Shown here piece by piece: positions 11,438-22,630 of a stretch of DNA of 64,000 nucleotides. The notes below the pieces were generated by a model. That model was not told the DNA's origin, searched no databases, and saw only the letters and a program-made list of their open reading frames with translations. Origin of the DNA: Fulvia fulva (lineage: Eukaryota > Ascomycota > Dothideomycetes > Mycosphaerellales > Mycosphaerellaceae). The number at the start of each line of letters is the position of its first letter. The stretch's first letter is position 1. Made by a program: the position numbers and the translations under genes. The stretch covers positions 2,170,001 through 2,234,000 of the forward strand of contig NC_063017.1 in assembly GCF_020509005.1 (NCBI RefSeq). Reading direction: 5' to 3'.

Positions 11438-13165
11438 CAGAGACTTACGCAGCTTGCCGAGGACAACCACGTACTCCCAGCAACACAGATGGGGGGAAGA
11501 AGCCAGCGATCGACACTAACAGCAATGGAGCTAATTACGGAGCAAATCCAGACCCTCTGGCACTACGGCAGGAACCGAGCGGCGTCCTTACTATCCCTCG
11601 ACATCGCAGGGGCCTTCGACAACGTCTCACACCAAAGGCTAATACATATCCTACAGCAGAAAGGCATCCCCCAGTGGGCAACGTCGTTCGTCTTCTCCTT
11701 TCTCCAGGAACGGACGACATACCTAGTCCTAGGAAGGTACACGTCCGACCCGGTGAAGGCAGAGACTGGAATACCTCAGGGATCTACTCTCTCCCCTATC
11801 CTGTTTCTAATATTTATGTCGGATCTAATCCCCCTACTCACCTCTCCGCAAACCTCAGCATCGGGGTTCGTAGACGATACAAACATCCTAGCCTGGTCAG
11901 ACTCGACAGAAGAGAACTGTCGCCTCCTTGAAGATAGGCACAAGAAATGCGAGGAGTGGGCAAAGAAGCATGGTGCCCGGTTCGCCCCTGAAAAGTACCA
12001 ACTTATACACTTCAGTAAAGCGAGAACACACCATAATATGAAGGCGGCGGTAAGAATCCAAGGCTACGAGACCAAGCCATCAGCGGAGCTACGAGTACTA
12101 GGGATCTGGCTCGACCCGAAGCTAAGCTGGAATGTACAGATTAAGAAAGCCCAGAGTCGAGCGCAAGTCAATGAAGCCTCGATAAAGAGGCTTACGGCAT
12201 CTACATGGGGAGCAACATTCGACAAGGCAAGAGTAATGTATAAGGCGATCGTCAGACCAGCTATGTTGTACGGGGCACAGATTTGGGGAACAGGAGGCGC
12301 AGGCAAGCCGATCCCGAAACGGATAGAGCAACCCCTAAACAGGACACAGGCAGGCAACCTACGTAGGGTACTAGGCGCATACAAGACAACGTCAACAAGC
12401 ACGGTAGAAATGGAGACAGGAATACCACCAATCGGCCAGTACATCCGGGGAATGAGAATTCAATACGCGGCAAAGACGACAGGTTACCTAGCACAAACCA
12501 CGATCCAGGAGGCAAAGAATAAGATAGAAAGCCGCTACCGGAGAGGGGCAGGATATAGGACAAGCCAAAAAGAGGATGACCTTACGACCTTTACGGCCGT
12601 ACAGACAAGCACCGAATGGCTAGCACGAAAGGAGGAGGAGCGTAGGACTCGCCAGGCCGGCGGGAGCAAGGCTAAGACCCAAAACCTAGCGGAACAGATA
12701 GCGAGCTGCCTATGGGAGCAGGACTGGAAAAGGAAGCCCCCTAAGACAACAGGCCCGATAGCGCTCCGAGCCTTCCAGAGACACAATTACCAGCTATATA
12801 GGGACCTGACAAGGGCCGAAGCAAGCATAGCGATCCAAATCAGGTCCGAACACATTGGATTAAGGGCCTACCTGTTCAGAAGACGCGCACTAGACATCTA
12901 TAGCCCAGCCTGCCAGTGTGGCTACCCATCGCAAAACCCAGAACATATGCTACTACGATGCCCGCAGTGGGCGAGAGGCAGGGGAAATTGGAGGCACCAA
13001 GCGGGAAGGAGAGACTACAAGTCAATTATTAGGGACAAAGGCAACATTCGCCGAATCTCTCGGTGGATACTACAGCAGGGATACCTCCAGCAGTTTAGCC
13101 TCGCGAGCGAGACGGAGGAGTGGATAGACAAGAGGCGGAAGCGAGGGGGGTTGCAGATAGGGTAG
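11438..13165 (+). CDS. LINE1 ORF2 fragment: reverse transcriptase and C-terminal domain
   Basis: The frame is open from a stop at 11417 to TAG at 13163-13165, and the first ATG is at 11489 (558 residues). It enters the RT just before MGGR, has LDIAGAFDN, GIPQGSTLSPILF and the catalytic FVDDTNILAW (about residue 127), then the thumb and a C-terminal CxCx7Hx4C knuckle (CQCGYPSQNPEHMLLRC). The APE endonuclease and the N-terminal RT are missing, and I see no RNase H. This is typical of a 5'-truncated LINE joined to the upstream module. It is not expected to be autonomous, but the frame has not decayed. LINE4 carries a near-identical copy with added RIP stops. Confidence 0.85.
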   Translation, partial: QRLTQLAEDNHVLPATQMGGRSQRSTLTAMELITEQIQTLWHYGRNRAASLLSLDIAGAFDNVSHQRLIHILQQKGIPQWATSFVFSFLQERTTYLVLGRYTSDPVKAETGIPQGSTLSPILFLIFMSDLIPLLTSPQTSASGFVDDTNILAWSDSTEENCRLLEDRHKKCEEWAKKHGARFAPEKYQLIHFSKARTHHNMKAAVRIQGYETKPSAELRVLGIWLDPKLSWNVQIKKAQSRAQVNEASIKRLTASTWGATFDKARVMYKAIVRPAMLYGAQIWGTGGAGKPIPKRIEQPLNRTQAGNLRRVLGAYKTTSTSTVEMETGIPPIGQYIRGMRIQYAAKTTGYLAQTTIQEAKNKIESRYRRGAGYRTSQKEDDLTTFTAVQTSTEWLARKEEERRTRQAGGSKAKTQNLAEQIASCLWEQDWKRKPPKTTGPIALRAFQRHNYQLYRDLTRAEASIAIQIRSEHIGLRAYLFRRRALDIYSPACQCGYPSQNPEHMLLRCPQWARGRGNWRHQAGRRDYKSIIRDKGNIRRISRWILQQGYLQQFSLASETEEWIDKRRKRGGLQIG

Positions 13166-13340
13166 TCATCAGGGCAGGCCCATGACACTAGCGTACCCCT
13201 AACAAGGGAAATTTAAGACGACAACGAGGAGGAAAAGACAGGCGGGAAGGAGGAGGGGTTTTCACCAACACGGTTTCCCCTCTATATATACAAAAACAAG
13301 ATAGCATAGCTGCATAGGCCAAAGGGCACTACAACAGCTT

Positions 13341-13367
13341 AATGAAATATCTATCTATCTATCTATC
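13341..13367 (+). repeat. LINE1 3' tail, (TATC)n
   Basis: The element ends aatgaaa followed by repeated tatc units rather than poly(A). The same kind of tail ends LINE2, LINE4 and LINE5, and each is joined to a target beginning TATATA. Confidence 0.85.
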
Positions 13368-13380
13368 TATATACGCTCGG

Positions 13381-13400
13381 ATCGCGACACACCCCCTTAG
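13381..13400 (-). other. Copia-1 3' LTR edge and polypurine tract
   Basis: The LTR edge atcgcgaca (to 13389) is followed by cacccccttag. Read on the minus strand, CTAAGGGGGTG directly precedes TGTCGCGATC, so this is a polypurine tract next to the 3' LTR. Confidence 0.75.
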
Positions 13401-14330
13401 CTCGTGCGCTAGAGTAAATGAGCTGATTTCTATATAATCGCGTGCACCCTATCATAACTACCCCCCTACCTATAGTAGTGACGTCAGGCCCTCGGTATTA
13501 CTACTACTATAGTAAGGGTAAGTTAGCTATTTTAAGTAAAGTGAGCTAAGGTGAGTAAGGTGAGCTTTGTACCCCTTCCCTTATTCCTCACTTTCACTAC
13601 TGCTATTATTACCTATATAATAAAGTATAGATTATATAACTATTACCGGTAAGATAGCTTAGGTAATAGTCCCGTTATACGGACTTTTACTTAAGTATAT
13701 AATCATCTTACCTACCGGTAAACATTAGAGGTCCTAAGTTCAATCTAGGGGTAGCCTTAGTCCTATCGTATACTTAAACATATATTGTCGTCCGCTCAAC
13801 TTATTAAATTGTCCGATAATTACTCTATACTAAGTTATTTTGCTCCGGCGGATAGTAAGAGAGCTCGCTCTACCCCTAGGGAGTATAAGATACTAGTTAG
13901 TGGCGTAATGTACTAGGCTGTCTACGACAGAGCTTGCACTATATAAGGTGTAATAGGGCTCTAATAGGTAATACCGGAGCAACGGTATCGGAAAGTTAAA
14001 AAGGTACCTTCGGGGTGCCTTACTTTCTACACTTTTAAAGGTCACATCACCTTAGGGTAGTGACACCTTTTTGTTTTGGGCAAGTGTGTACTATATATAA
14101 GGTGCGAAAGTAGCGGATAATATAGTGATAAGGTAGTAGTGTTATTACTAGTAGTAAGTTAGAGGCGTTTCTCGCTTTCTAATTAGACGCGCTACTTTTA
14201 TCGCGCGCGTACGCTACTACTAGTAATAGGGGTGTTTCTCGCCCTTACGCTATTAGCCAATAGGAGTCCGAGAAACACCTATTAATAATAGTACTAGGGC
14301 CGTACCGGTGAATAGTAGATGCTTTGCCCT
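13401..14330. other. Noncoding 3' region of Copia-1 with fold-back repeats
   Basis: About 0.9 kb between the pol remnant and the 3' LTR shows no coding sense. Two inverted repeats stand out. One has arms at about 13643-13672 and 13681-13722 (ttaccggtaagat against its complement). The other has arms at 14221-14241 and 14269-14293 (ggggtgtttctcg against cgagaaacacc). They may be remains of small inserted elements. Confidence 0.45.
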
Positions 14331-16734
14331 AGCTTCGTTGTCGTCTATAGTATTAGTAGCTACTAGTAGCCGTGTTTTACGCCTACTAGCGCTTCTAGAG
14401 AGGTGTCCGTAAAGATGAAGCCGTTCGGTGTTCGTTTCGAGATAAGGTAAGGCCGCTACTACGGGCTTCTTAGGCGTCTATTGGCCTTTTACCTCCTAAT
14501 ACGGCTATAGAGGGCACTAAGGTACGTAGGTCTACGCCTTCCTTAGCTATATTAAGTAGCTTAACGAAGTGCTTGTGCTTCTATAGTAGAAGTAGCTTAG
14601 TTAGCCCGTCTATAGGCATGTCGTTAGTACTAAGATACTTGATCTTAATGTCTCCGCGCTAGTCTCGCTATCGGAGCTAGTAGTAGTAGATATTAACGTA
14701 GCGTAGCTTCGTATTAAGCTTTTGCCCTTATTAGTTGACAAGGCGGATAGTCTACGTGTTATTAACACGCCTTAGAGGGCTGTTACCTCTTCGTATAGGG
14801 CTTCGATCGCTCTTATCGCGATAGGCGCGTGTTCTAGGTCGTATACCGGACATCTAGCCGATAATTATATTAGCGACTATGATCTAGTATATTATATAGT
14901 AGAAGTAGGCCGTTCGTAGGCGCTTTCTATTCTCTATAACTATATAGTTAGACTCCTCTAGTGTATAGAGCTCTAGCTCTAGGGGGAAGAGTTATATATT
15001 AGACGCGTTGTTTATTAACGCGTCTTCTAGTAGTATAAATATAAATAGATATAGCTCGCGATTAGGGTCCGTATTACCTATAATCTCCTTACGGTTCTTT
15101 ACGGTAAGGGCATCTATTATCTACTACTATAGGGTGTCGTAGTAGTTAGTAGTATTGTGTACTGACTGCTATATATTGTCTTAAGTCACGTGATCTGTTA
15201 CGTACTCGATTTGCCGGTCCTTCTAGTTATATATTACTAACTCGCGGTATTACGGCTAGTATAGTTCTTATCTAAGGAGCTTTTAGTAGGCGTCTCGAGG
15301 TTATTAGATATACGGCTACTAAGCCTATTCTTCTACCCCCTCGGTCTATACTATGTCTTGCTCGTAATAAGCGATATATAGGTCGTAGTATTGTTTAGGC
15401 TCTTTAGCCGGTTCCGCTATTACGATGTTCTCGATAGGGGTCGTATACCCTACTGTTAGGCGTAATAGGTTATAGAACGTGGTCTTATCGAAGAGGACGT
15501 CCTTGACTCGTATAACCCTATCTTTTAATAGGTCCTATACGCGGTAGATATTAGTAGAGTCGTATCCTATAAGGTAGCCTATAAGCGCTCTCTCTTAGAG
15601 TTTCTTGCTCTTACTAGGCTGATCTAGTCTATAGATAAACACGTATATAAGGGAGATATATACTACTATATAACCTACGTTCGGAATTCGTCCTATTACT
15701 AATTCGAATAGGGTCTTCTAGCCCTTTAACTAGATAGGGGATCGCTAGAGGATATATACCGCTACTATAGTATATTCTAGCTAAAGCTTTTCCGGTAATC
15801 GTACGTAGATACAAATAGTTCTACTTATAGTAATAATTAGAGCTCCTACTCTTTCTACTAGGTCCTACGTAGGCGCGTACTCCGCGGTTGCGTGCTATTT
15901 AATCTTATTGTTATTAATGACTAAGCGAAACACCTTCCTAATAGCGGGCTTATTATCGCTATAGAAGTATACGAACCTACGACTAATGAAGTTAATAAAG
16001 CTTAGTAGGCTATTAAAGTAAGCTAATACCGATTGCTAATCCCTATTCTTAATAGTGAACTAGAAGTGTCTATAGGTATCTAGATCGTAGAAGTAGACGA
16101 GGTACCTATTACCGTTATAGGCGATAGTGAATTCTGCTAAGTCTATAGCTATATGGCCGTATAGGGTCATTACCCTAATAGGCTAAGACCTATTATACAC
16201 CTTATAAGCTTTGCTAAGCCTATATGCTCTATAATGTATAGTAAGGGGTGCGCTTAGACTATCGTTAATAATCACCCCCTTAACTCTAAGCGGTAACTAC
16301 TTAATACGTTTAGCGCTAATATAACTAAAGATTTGATACTACTAGCGGCTAGAGAGCTTTCGGTGTTTAATAGGGGTCCTACTAGACGTAGCTATACCTT
16401 TAGTGCCCCTAGTACTATTTATAACTACGAGAACGGTACGGTTACTATCCTCTTAAGTAGTTAGAGATACTACGCTATTAGTAGGTTCATCGCCGATGTT
16501 TATACCCCTACTAATAGTACTGATCAAGTACGCATTACGTATCTTTTTAGTGACCTTTAGTAGTACTAGGCCCTCTTTTATAGGCTATTAGTAAATGACG
16601 GGTGACTTAGGTAGTATAACTACCTTAAAGAAAGGGATTGTACTAGTAGGGCGGTATAGGTCTATCAATCTAGTATCGTTATACTACATTAAATTGCTAC
16701 GTCCGTACTACTAGAGTCCGGCTATTTCTATACG
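14331..16734 (-). pseudogene. Copia-1 pol remnant: integrase and RNase H ends
   Basis: On the minus strand the right part encodes an integrase C-terminal region; an open piece at 15629-15814 contains the end of integrase. At about 14550-14710 the RNase H C-terminus reads RGDIKIKYLSTNDMPIDGLT and then KHKHFVKLL, a Copia hallmark. Between them, about 15400 to 14700, I find linker-like and RNase H sequence but no RT core or YVDD box. Stops are of the RIP type. LINE4 separates this part from gag. Confidence 0.7.
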
Positions 16735-16991
16735 TATATAAGAGATAGATACTACTCCTGATTAACGACCCATCTCGGGTACTAGGACGAGGACCATTCA
16801 ATCGATAGCCCTTATCAAGACGAGCAATCTACTCAAGCAGTAGCGACCCGCCTGCGCTAGCGGCGGCGCAATTGTGATACAAAAAAACCCCAAAACCGAG
16901 GTCCCCTTCCCCTGAAGGCAGACCCTAGAATTGCGGAGTTGCGGAGGACAACTGCCCAATTAGGAAGCGCGACCCCGAACAACAGCGAAGG

Positions 16992-18341
16992 ATGGCAACC
17001 AACGAGAGCTATAGCCTTACGAACATTCTGCACCAAGAGTCAAACCGGGGAACAAACCAAGAAAAAACCTAGGACACAAGCCAAGGCCCACTATACAGAA
17101 AGCAGAGGCCAACGACAAACAACACAGCGTGGACGACCCTATATACGGAGGCGGAGAACTTACTAGGGGATGACGAACACCTAGCCCGGGCATATAAGAA
17201 CACTATAGCACAGCTACTAGGAGCGCTAAAAGCGCTATCATACCAAATCCCGAAGACAATCCAACAAGTAACACAGAAGGCAGCCCAGAAACCAACTACG
17301 TGGGCAACAGTAGCAGCAGGCAAGAATCAACCCCCTCCGAAGGCAAGTAAGGCGGTACGCCTATACATTACTGATCCGGCGGAGAAACAAGAAATCGCAG
17401 CCCTAACAAGCAAGGAGATTGTCGACAGAATCGGCCAAAAGGAGGTAGTTGGGGCGAGGGTAGAGGCAACAGGCGTAGTAAGACTCTTTACCGCACAAGA
17501 GTCTAATAGACGAAAGCTAGAGACCTATAAGGAGTGGACTACTAAAGTCGCGAAGTCGGCACGAGTCTCCTACCAATAGTATACCGTCATCGCCCACGGG
17601 GTCCCTAGGACATTCAAGGTCGAAGACCTTCCCCACCTCCAAGTACAGAACCAGAACACCTCCCCAGGAGTACGACTAACGAAGGCGGCATGGCTGCACA
17701 AGACAGTAGACCGAGAAAAGACGCATTCATCGCTTATTATTTGGGTAGAGACAGCGGAACAAGCTAACCAGATATTAGACAATGGGCTATTCTGGAACTG
17801 CGAGAGAATGGACACGGAGATCCATCAGAGCAGCCATAGGGTACTACAATGCTTCCAATGCCAACAGTACGGTCACATAGCCTCAAAATGCGGGGAGAAG
17901 ACCCCAAGGTGTCCTCACTGCGCAGGCCCACACCAGGGAAGGGAATGCCCAAAAAAGGAGAGCAGGTGCGCATGCTGCGGCAGAAGGCACCCAGCGTATT
18001 CAAGCCAATGCCCGGCTAGAATAGTAGCACAAGAACGAGCGAGACAAGCAAGGATCTCTACACTAGCTAGGTACCCCCAACGACAGCAGGAGGGACCTAC
18101 CGTGTCCAAGGGCTTCGAGCCGAGCAAAAGGAAGAGGGCAGAAGAGACGAACAAGGGAACCTAACCGCAAACGCATCCACCTCCCGGTAGGCCTCGACAC
18201 CTTAACCGGGCTGCCAACGAACTAGGCCAAATGCGAATCTTTGGGGCGCCCCAGCGGCCCTAGGGCCAGCCGGATAGCGAGATACAGGCTCAGGAGACAC
18301 AGCAGGTCAGCACGGAAATGGACCTCACGGATAACGAATGA
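16992..18341 (+). pseudogene. LINE4 ORF1 (gag-like RNA-binding protein) with RIP stops
   Basis: The frame runs ATG 16992 to TGA 18339-18341, 449 codons, with at least four internal stops, each explicable as CAR to TAR (for example near 17072, 17577 and 18162). The C-terminal half has three zinc knuckles: CFQCQQYGHIASKC, CPHCAGPHQGREC and CACCGRRHPAYSSQC. Such ORF1 proteins bind the element RNA and form the ribonucleoprotein. Its stop overlaps the ORF2 start as ATGA (18338-18341). Confidence 0.8.
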
Positions 18342-20808
18342 TACTATACGACGACATCACTATCGTACAGTACAACGTAAACAAAAGTAGGGACAAGGTC
18401 CAGCGCCACTTTCTATAAGAGCTAGACCCGCTACGGCACCACGTTATTGCGGTACAGGAACCATAGATCAACCCCTACGTAGGACTCCTAGCCACTTGTA
18501 ATGACCGGAGATACCACACCCTAATCGCGGGCTAACGAGGCGTCATCCCGAGGACATGTATATACGTAAGCAAGACTATAGACCTTGAGTCGTGGAAGGT
18601 TATACTACCGCAGCAGGGCAACCTAGGAGACATAACATCAATCCAGATCGACACGACATAAGGCCCTATCCAGATCCATAACGTTTACAACCCGCCACCG
18701 CGGGGTCGGACGAGTAGGGAACTAGGAACCCTCGCCCACCTAGAGCGGACCCTAAGCCAAGACACGAAGCAAGTACTCCTCGGCGACTTCAACCTCCACC
18801 ACCCACAGTGGGGACTCGAATTCACTCCCCCGCACGCATTTCTAGGGGGGAAGCTACTGGACATAACCGCACGCTACGGAATGGCCTTAGTGTAACACCA
18901 AAGGGAACAGAGACGTGGAAGGCCCGTACTAGTGCAAGCACGATCGACCTATGCTTTCTATCACGAGAACTTGAAGAGAGACTAGTCCAATGCCGACCGA
19001 ACTACGCGCTAGAAGCCTCCTCAGACCATATCCCTATCCAAACGACGCTAGAGGTGAAGGCGATAGAGGAGCCAGCAAACGAACCACGCCGTAACTGGAA
19101 GAAGGCACGCTAGGACGACATAAGAGGCTTCCTAATAGCGAACCTACCACAGCATAGAGAACTCGAGACGACAGCTCAGCTAGATCAAGCAGCGGAACAG
19201 ATTACCTCGGTCATATGGCAAGCAGCGGAACAATACACGCCGTTACTCCGGCCCTCAACGCAGCAGAAGGCCTTCTGGACCCCTGAATGCTCTACGAAGC
19301 AGAAAGGCATCCCCTAGTGGGCAACGTCGTTCGTCTTCTCCTTTCTCTAGGAACGGACGACATACCTAGTCCTAGGAAGGTACACGTCCGACCCGGTGAA
19401 GGCAGAGACTGGAATACCTTAGGGATCTACTCTCTCCCCTATCCTGTTTCTGATATTTATGTCGGATCTAATCCCCCTACTCACCTCTCCGCAAACCTCA
19501 GCATCGGGGTTCGTAGACGATACAAACATCCTAGCCTGGTCAGACTCGACAGAAGAGAACTGTCGCCTCCTTGAAGATAGGCACAAGAAATGCGAGGAGT
19601 GGGCAAAGAAGCATGGTGCCCGGTTCGCCCCTGAAAAGTACCAACTTATACACTTCAGTAAAGCGAGAACACACCATAATATGAAGGCGGCGGTAAGAAT
19701 CCAAGGCTACGAGACCAAGCCATCAGCGGAGCTACGAGTACTAGGGATCTGGCTCGACCCGAAGCTAAGCTAGAATGTACAGATTAAGAAAGCCCAGAGT
19801 CGAGCGCAAGTCAATGAAGCCTCGATAAAGAGGCTTACGGCATCTACATAGGGAGCAACATTCGACAAGGCAAGAGTAATGTATAAGGCGATCGTCAGAC
19901 CAGCTATGTTGTACGGGGCACAGATTTGGGGAACAGGAGGCGCAGGCAAGCCGATCCCGAAACGGATAGAGCAACCCCTAAACAGGACACAGGCAGGCAA
20001 CCTACGTAGGGTACTAGGCGCATACAAGACAACGTCAACAAGCACGGTAGAAATGGAGACAGGAATACCACCAATCGGCCAGTATATCCGGGGAATGAGA
20101 ATTCAATACGCGGCAAAGACGACAGGTTACCTAGCACAAACCACGATCTAGGAGGTAAAGAATAAGATAGAAAGCCGCTACCGGAGAGGGGCAGGATATA
20201 GGACAAGCCAAAAAGAGGATGACCTTACTACCTTTACGGCCGTACAGACAAGCACCGAATGGCTAGCACGAAAGGAGGAGGAGCGTAGGACTCGCCAGGC
20301 CGGCGGGAGCAAGGCTAAGACCCAAAACCTAGCGGAACAGATAGCGAGCTGCCTATGGGAGCAGGACTGGAAAAGGAAGCCCCCTAAGACAACAGGCCCG
20401 ATAGCGCTCCGAGCCTTCTAGAGACACAATTACCAGCTATATAGGGACCTGACAAGGGCCGAAGCAAGCATAGCGATCCAAATCAGGTCCGAACACATTG
20501 GATTAAGGGCCTACCTGTTCAGGAGACGCGCACTAGACATCTATAGCCCAGCCTGCCAGTGTGGCTACCCATCGCAAAACCCAGAACATATGCTACTACG
20601 ATGCCCGCAGTGGGCGAGAGGCAGGGGAAATTGGAGGCACCAAGCGGGAAGGAGAGACTACAAGTCAATTATTAGGGACAAAGGCAACATTCGCCGAATC
20701 TCTCGGTGGATACTACAGTAGGGATACCTCCAGCAGTTTAGCCTCGCGAGCGAGACGGAGGAGTGGATAGACAAGAGGCGGAAGCGAGGGGGGTTGCAGA
20801 TAGGGTAG
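18338..20808 (+). pseudogene. LINE4 ORF2: APE endonuclease fused to RT second half
   Basis: ORF2 starts at ATG 18338-18340. The endonuclease shows VQYNVNKS, IAVQEP, LLGDFNLHHPQWG and later SSDHIPI, with several CAA/CAG-to-stop changes and a one-base frameshift near 18890. At about 19290-19300 it jumps from WTPECSTK directly to QKGIPQW. In LINE1 the latter is preceded by the RT N-terminal region, so roughly 0.9 kb of RT is missing here. FVDDTNILAW and the C-terminal knuckle remain. TAG codons interrupt the rest. Confidence 0.8.
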
Positions 20809-21019
20809 TCATCAGGGCAGGCCCATGACACTAGCGTACCCCTAACAAGGGAAATTTAAGACGACAACGAGGAGGAAAAGACAGGCGGGAAGGAGGAGGG
20901 GTTTTCACCAACACGGTTTCCCCTCTATATATACAAAAACAAGATAGCATAGCTGCATAGGCCAAAGGGCACTACAACAGCTTAATGAAATATCTATCTA
21001 TCTATCTATATAAGAGATA

Positions 21020-22467
21020 AAGTTTATGTAAAAGCCTAGGTAGTAAGCCACATCTAGCAAGGTGAATAAATGGCCCCTAATTGATATATAAACACGCCCT
21101 AACGCTACAATTAGAAAGGTAGTTGTTCTAGCCTAGATTTTTAAGGTAGTAAGGCGCTCTATAATAAACTCTATACCCTCCTAGTCATAATGATTAATTA
21201 TATAAGTGTCTGAATAGTTATTATATACCTAGCAATCCCTAAAGTTAACGCTCAACTTGCTAATTAAGCTAGAAAGAACAGTAAGGCCAATAAAGCCCTT
21301 ATTGCTTAGTAATGCCTTCTTCGTATTAGTAATAGCCTTGTTACGTTCCTAGTCCTTACGATTATTACGATTTAACACGCCAAGTAGACGCTCGCCGTCG
21401 TCGCTTAAGTAGTAGTTAATAAAGTTTTTCTAGTACTTCTTCTACTACTCTCAGCGCTAATCCTTTACTAGGCGCTTATCGGGGTTAATTATATCGTATA
21501 AGAACAGGCCCTTATAATAGGTGTCCTTAGGCTCGTAGGTGATGATCTAGTAGCCGCTTAGCCTATTATTATCCTTATCTTTATTCTTGTCGCCGCGGCT
21601 ACTACTACGACCCTTATTACCGCGGCTATTACTACGGTTATTACTACGGCTACTACTACGGTCACCCTCCTTTTAACTAGTACCTATAGGTGCTATTTAA
21701 TCCTCTACTAAGGTTTCTCCGGAGAAGGTTACGAAGACTAATCGACCGTTAGTTATTACTAGTACGGTGTCGCGTATCTATTCGAGGGAACGCTTAGTAA
21801 GCTTTTGTAGTAACATTTTATTACGCTTCTACTCGTTATATAGAGAAGTACCGTAGGCTAGAGCCTACTTCTACTAAATAGTAAGTAGGAAGTGTCTACT
21901 AAGGTCGCCGTACTCGGCGTAGTTATACTTAAGTATCTTAGTCTATAAAACTAACTAGTCTAAGTACTAGTTATCGATTCTACGTACGCTAGCCTTCTAA
22001 AGCCTAGATAGCTTAAGCGTAAGCTACCGCTTACGTAGTATATCGTCTAGACTATACTGATCCTTAGGAGCCTAGTATTTCGCTCTAAGGGTGTTCTAGC
22101 CGTATATTAGCTCTTACCCTAGCTCTATCGTCGTACGGATAAGGTAGGTAATAAGCTTTAATCGCGTAGTAGTAAAGATATCGTATATCCGTTACCTTCG
22201 GTCTACGTCTATTTGTCGTAGCTTAATAAGGTCTCTTAATATAGCGTCTCCTACCGTATACGCTTATTAGATTTCCTTAAACGTTAAGTAAGTAGGCTCT
22301 ATTAGCTCGTTACTTAGTTAGTAAGGATCTATATACTTCTAGACATTTAAAGACTCTACGTAGAGCTCTAGCTAACGGTCAAACTTGTCCTATTAGTTAT
22401 AGCTCTTTAGAACTACGGTACCCTAAGGTATAGTACCGGTAGTTACCGGGGTCTCGGTAGTAGCCAT
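21020..22467 (-). pseudogene. Copia-1 gag-protease remnant
   Basis: The minus strand opens at ATG 22465-22467 with an alanine/threonine-rich start (ATTETPVTTGT). A long readable Copia gag follows (KFDRQLELYVESLNV), with few stops until about 21700, then a serine/arginine-rich stretch and a degraded protease/pre-integrase region near 21200. LINE4 interrupts the continuation into integrase. Confidence 0.7.
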
Positions 22468-22609
22468 AACTATAAAATAGGTTATAGGCTAGTGAAAGTT
22501 CTACGTGGGTTTACTAGGCCTAGGGGATACTACTATACTAGTTGTAGTAGTAGTGCTATAACAATATAAACTCTACTTTAGGGCTTCCTTAACGTAGCGA
22601 ATATTAGTA

Positions 22610-22630
22610 AGCGCTAACCGGGCTTATAAC
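22610..22630 (-). other. Copia-1 primer-binding site (half-tRNA-iMet type)
   Basis: Just inside the 5' LTR the minus strand reads GTTATAAGCCCGGTTAGC. Undoing one RIP change gives GTTATGAGCCC, complementary to the anticodon stem-loop of initiator tRNA-Met, as in Drosophila copia. Copia-2 has the same site unmutated. Confidence 0.65.

Larger units (their letters stand above)
10360..13367 (+). mobile_element. LINE1: chimeric LINE (1,078-bp module + truncated Tad1-like LINE)
   Basis: This element of about 3.0 kb is flanked by the 13-bp TSD tatatacgctcgg (10348-10360 and 13368-13380; the last G may belong to the element). It starts with the 1,078-bp noncoding module and switches at 11437/11438 to a LINE body truncated inside the reverse transcriptase ORF. 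It ends in a (TATC)n microsatellite tail. It has almost no RIP stops although it sits in a RIP-mutated LTR, so it inserted later. Confidence 0.9.
16748..21006 (+). mobile_element. LINE4: Tad1-like LINE, lightly RIP-mutated, internally deleted
   Basis: This 4.26-kb insertion in Copia-1 is flanked by the 13-bp TSD tatataagagata (16735-16747 and 21007-21019) and ends in a (TATC)n tail. It has ORF1, an APE endonuclease and the RT second half, but not the 1,078-bp module. From about 19292 to the end it is nearly identical to LINE1, differing mostly by CpA-to-TpA and TpG-to-TpA changes. Confidence 0.9.
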
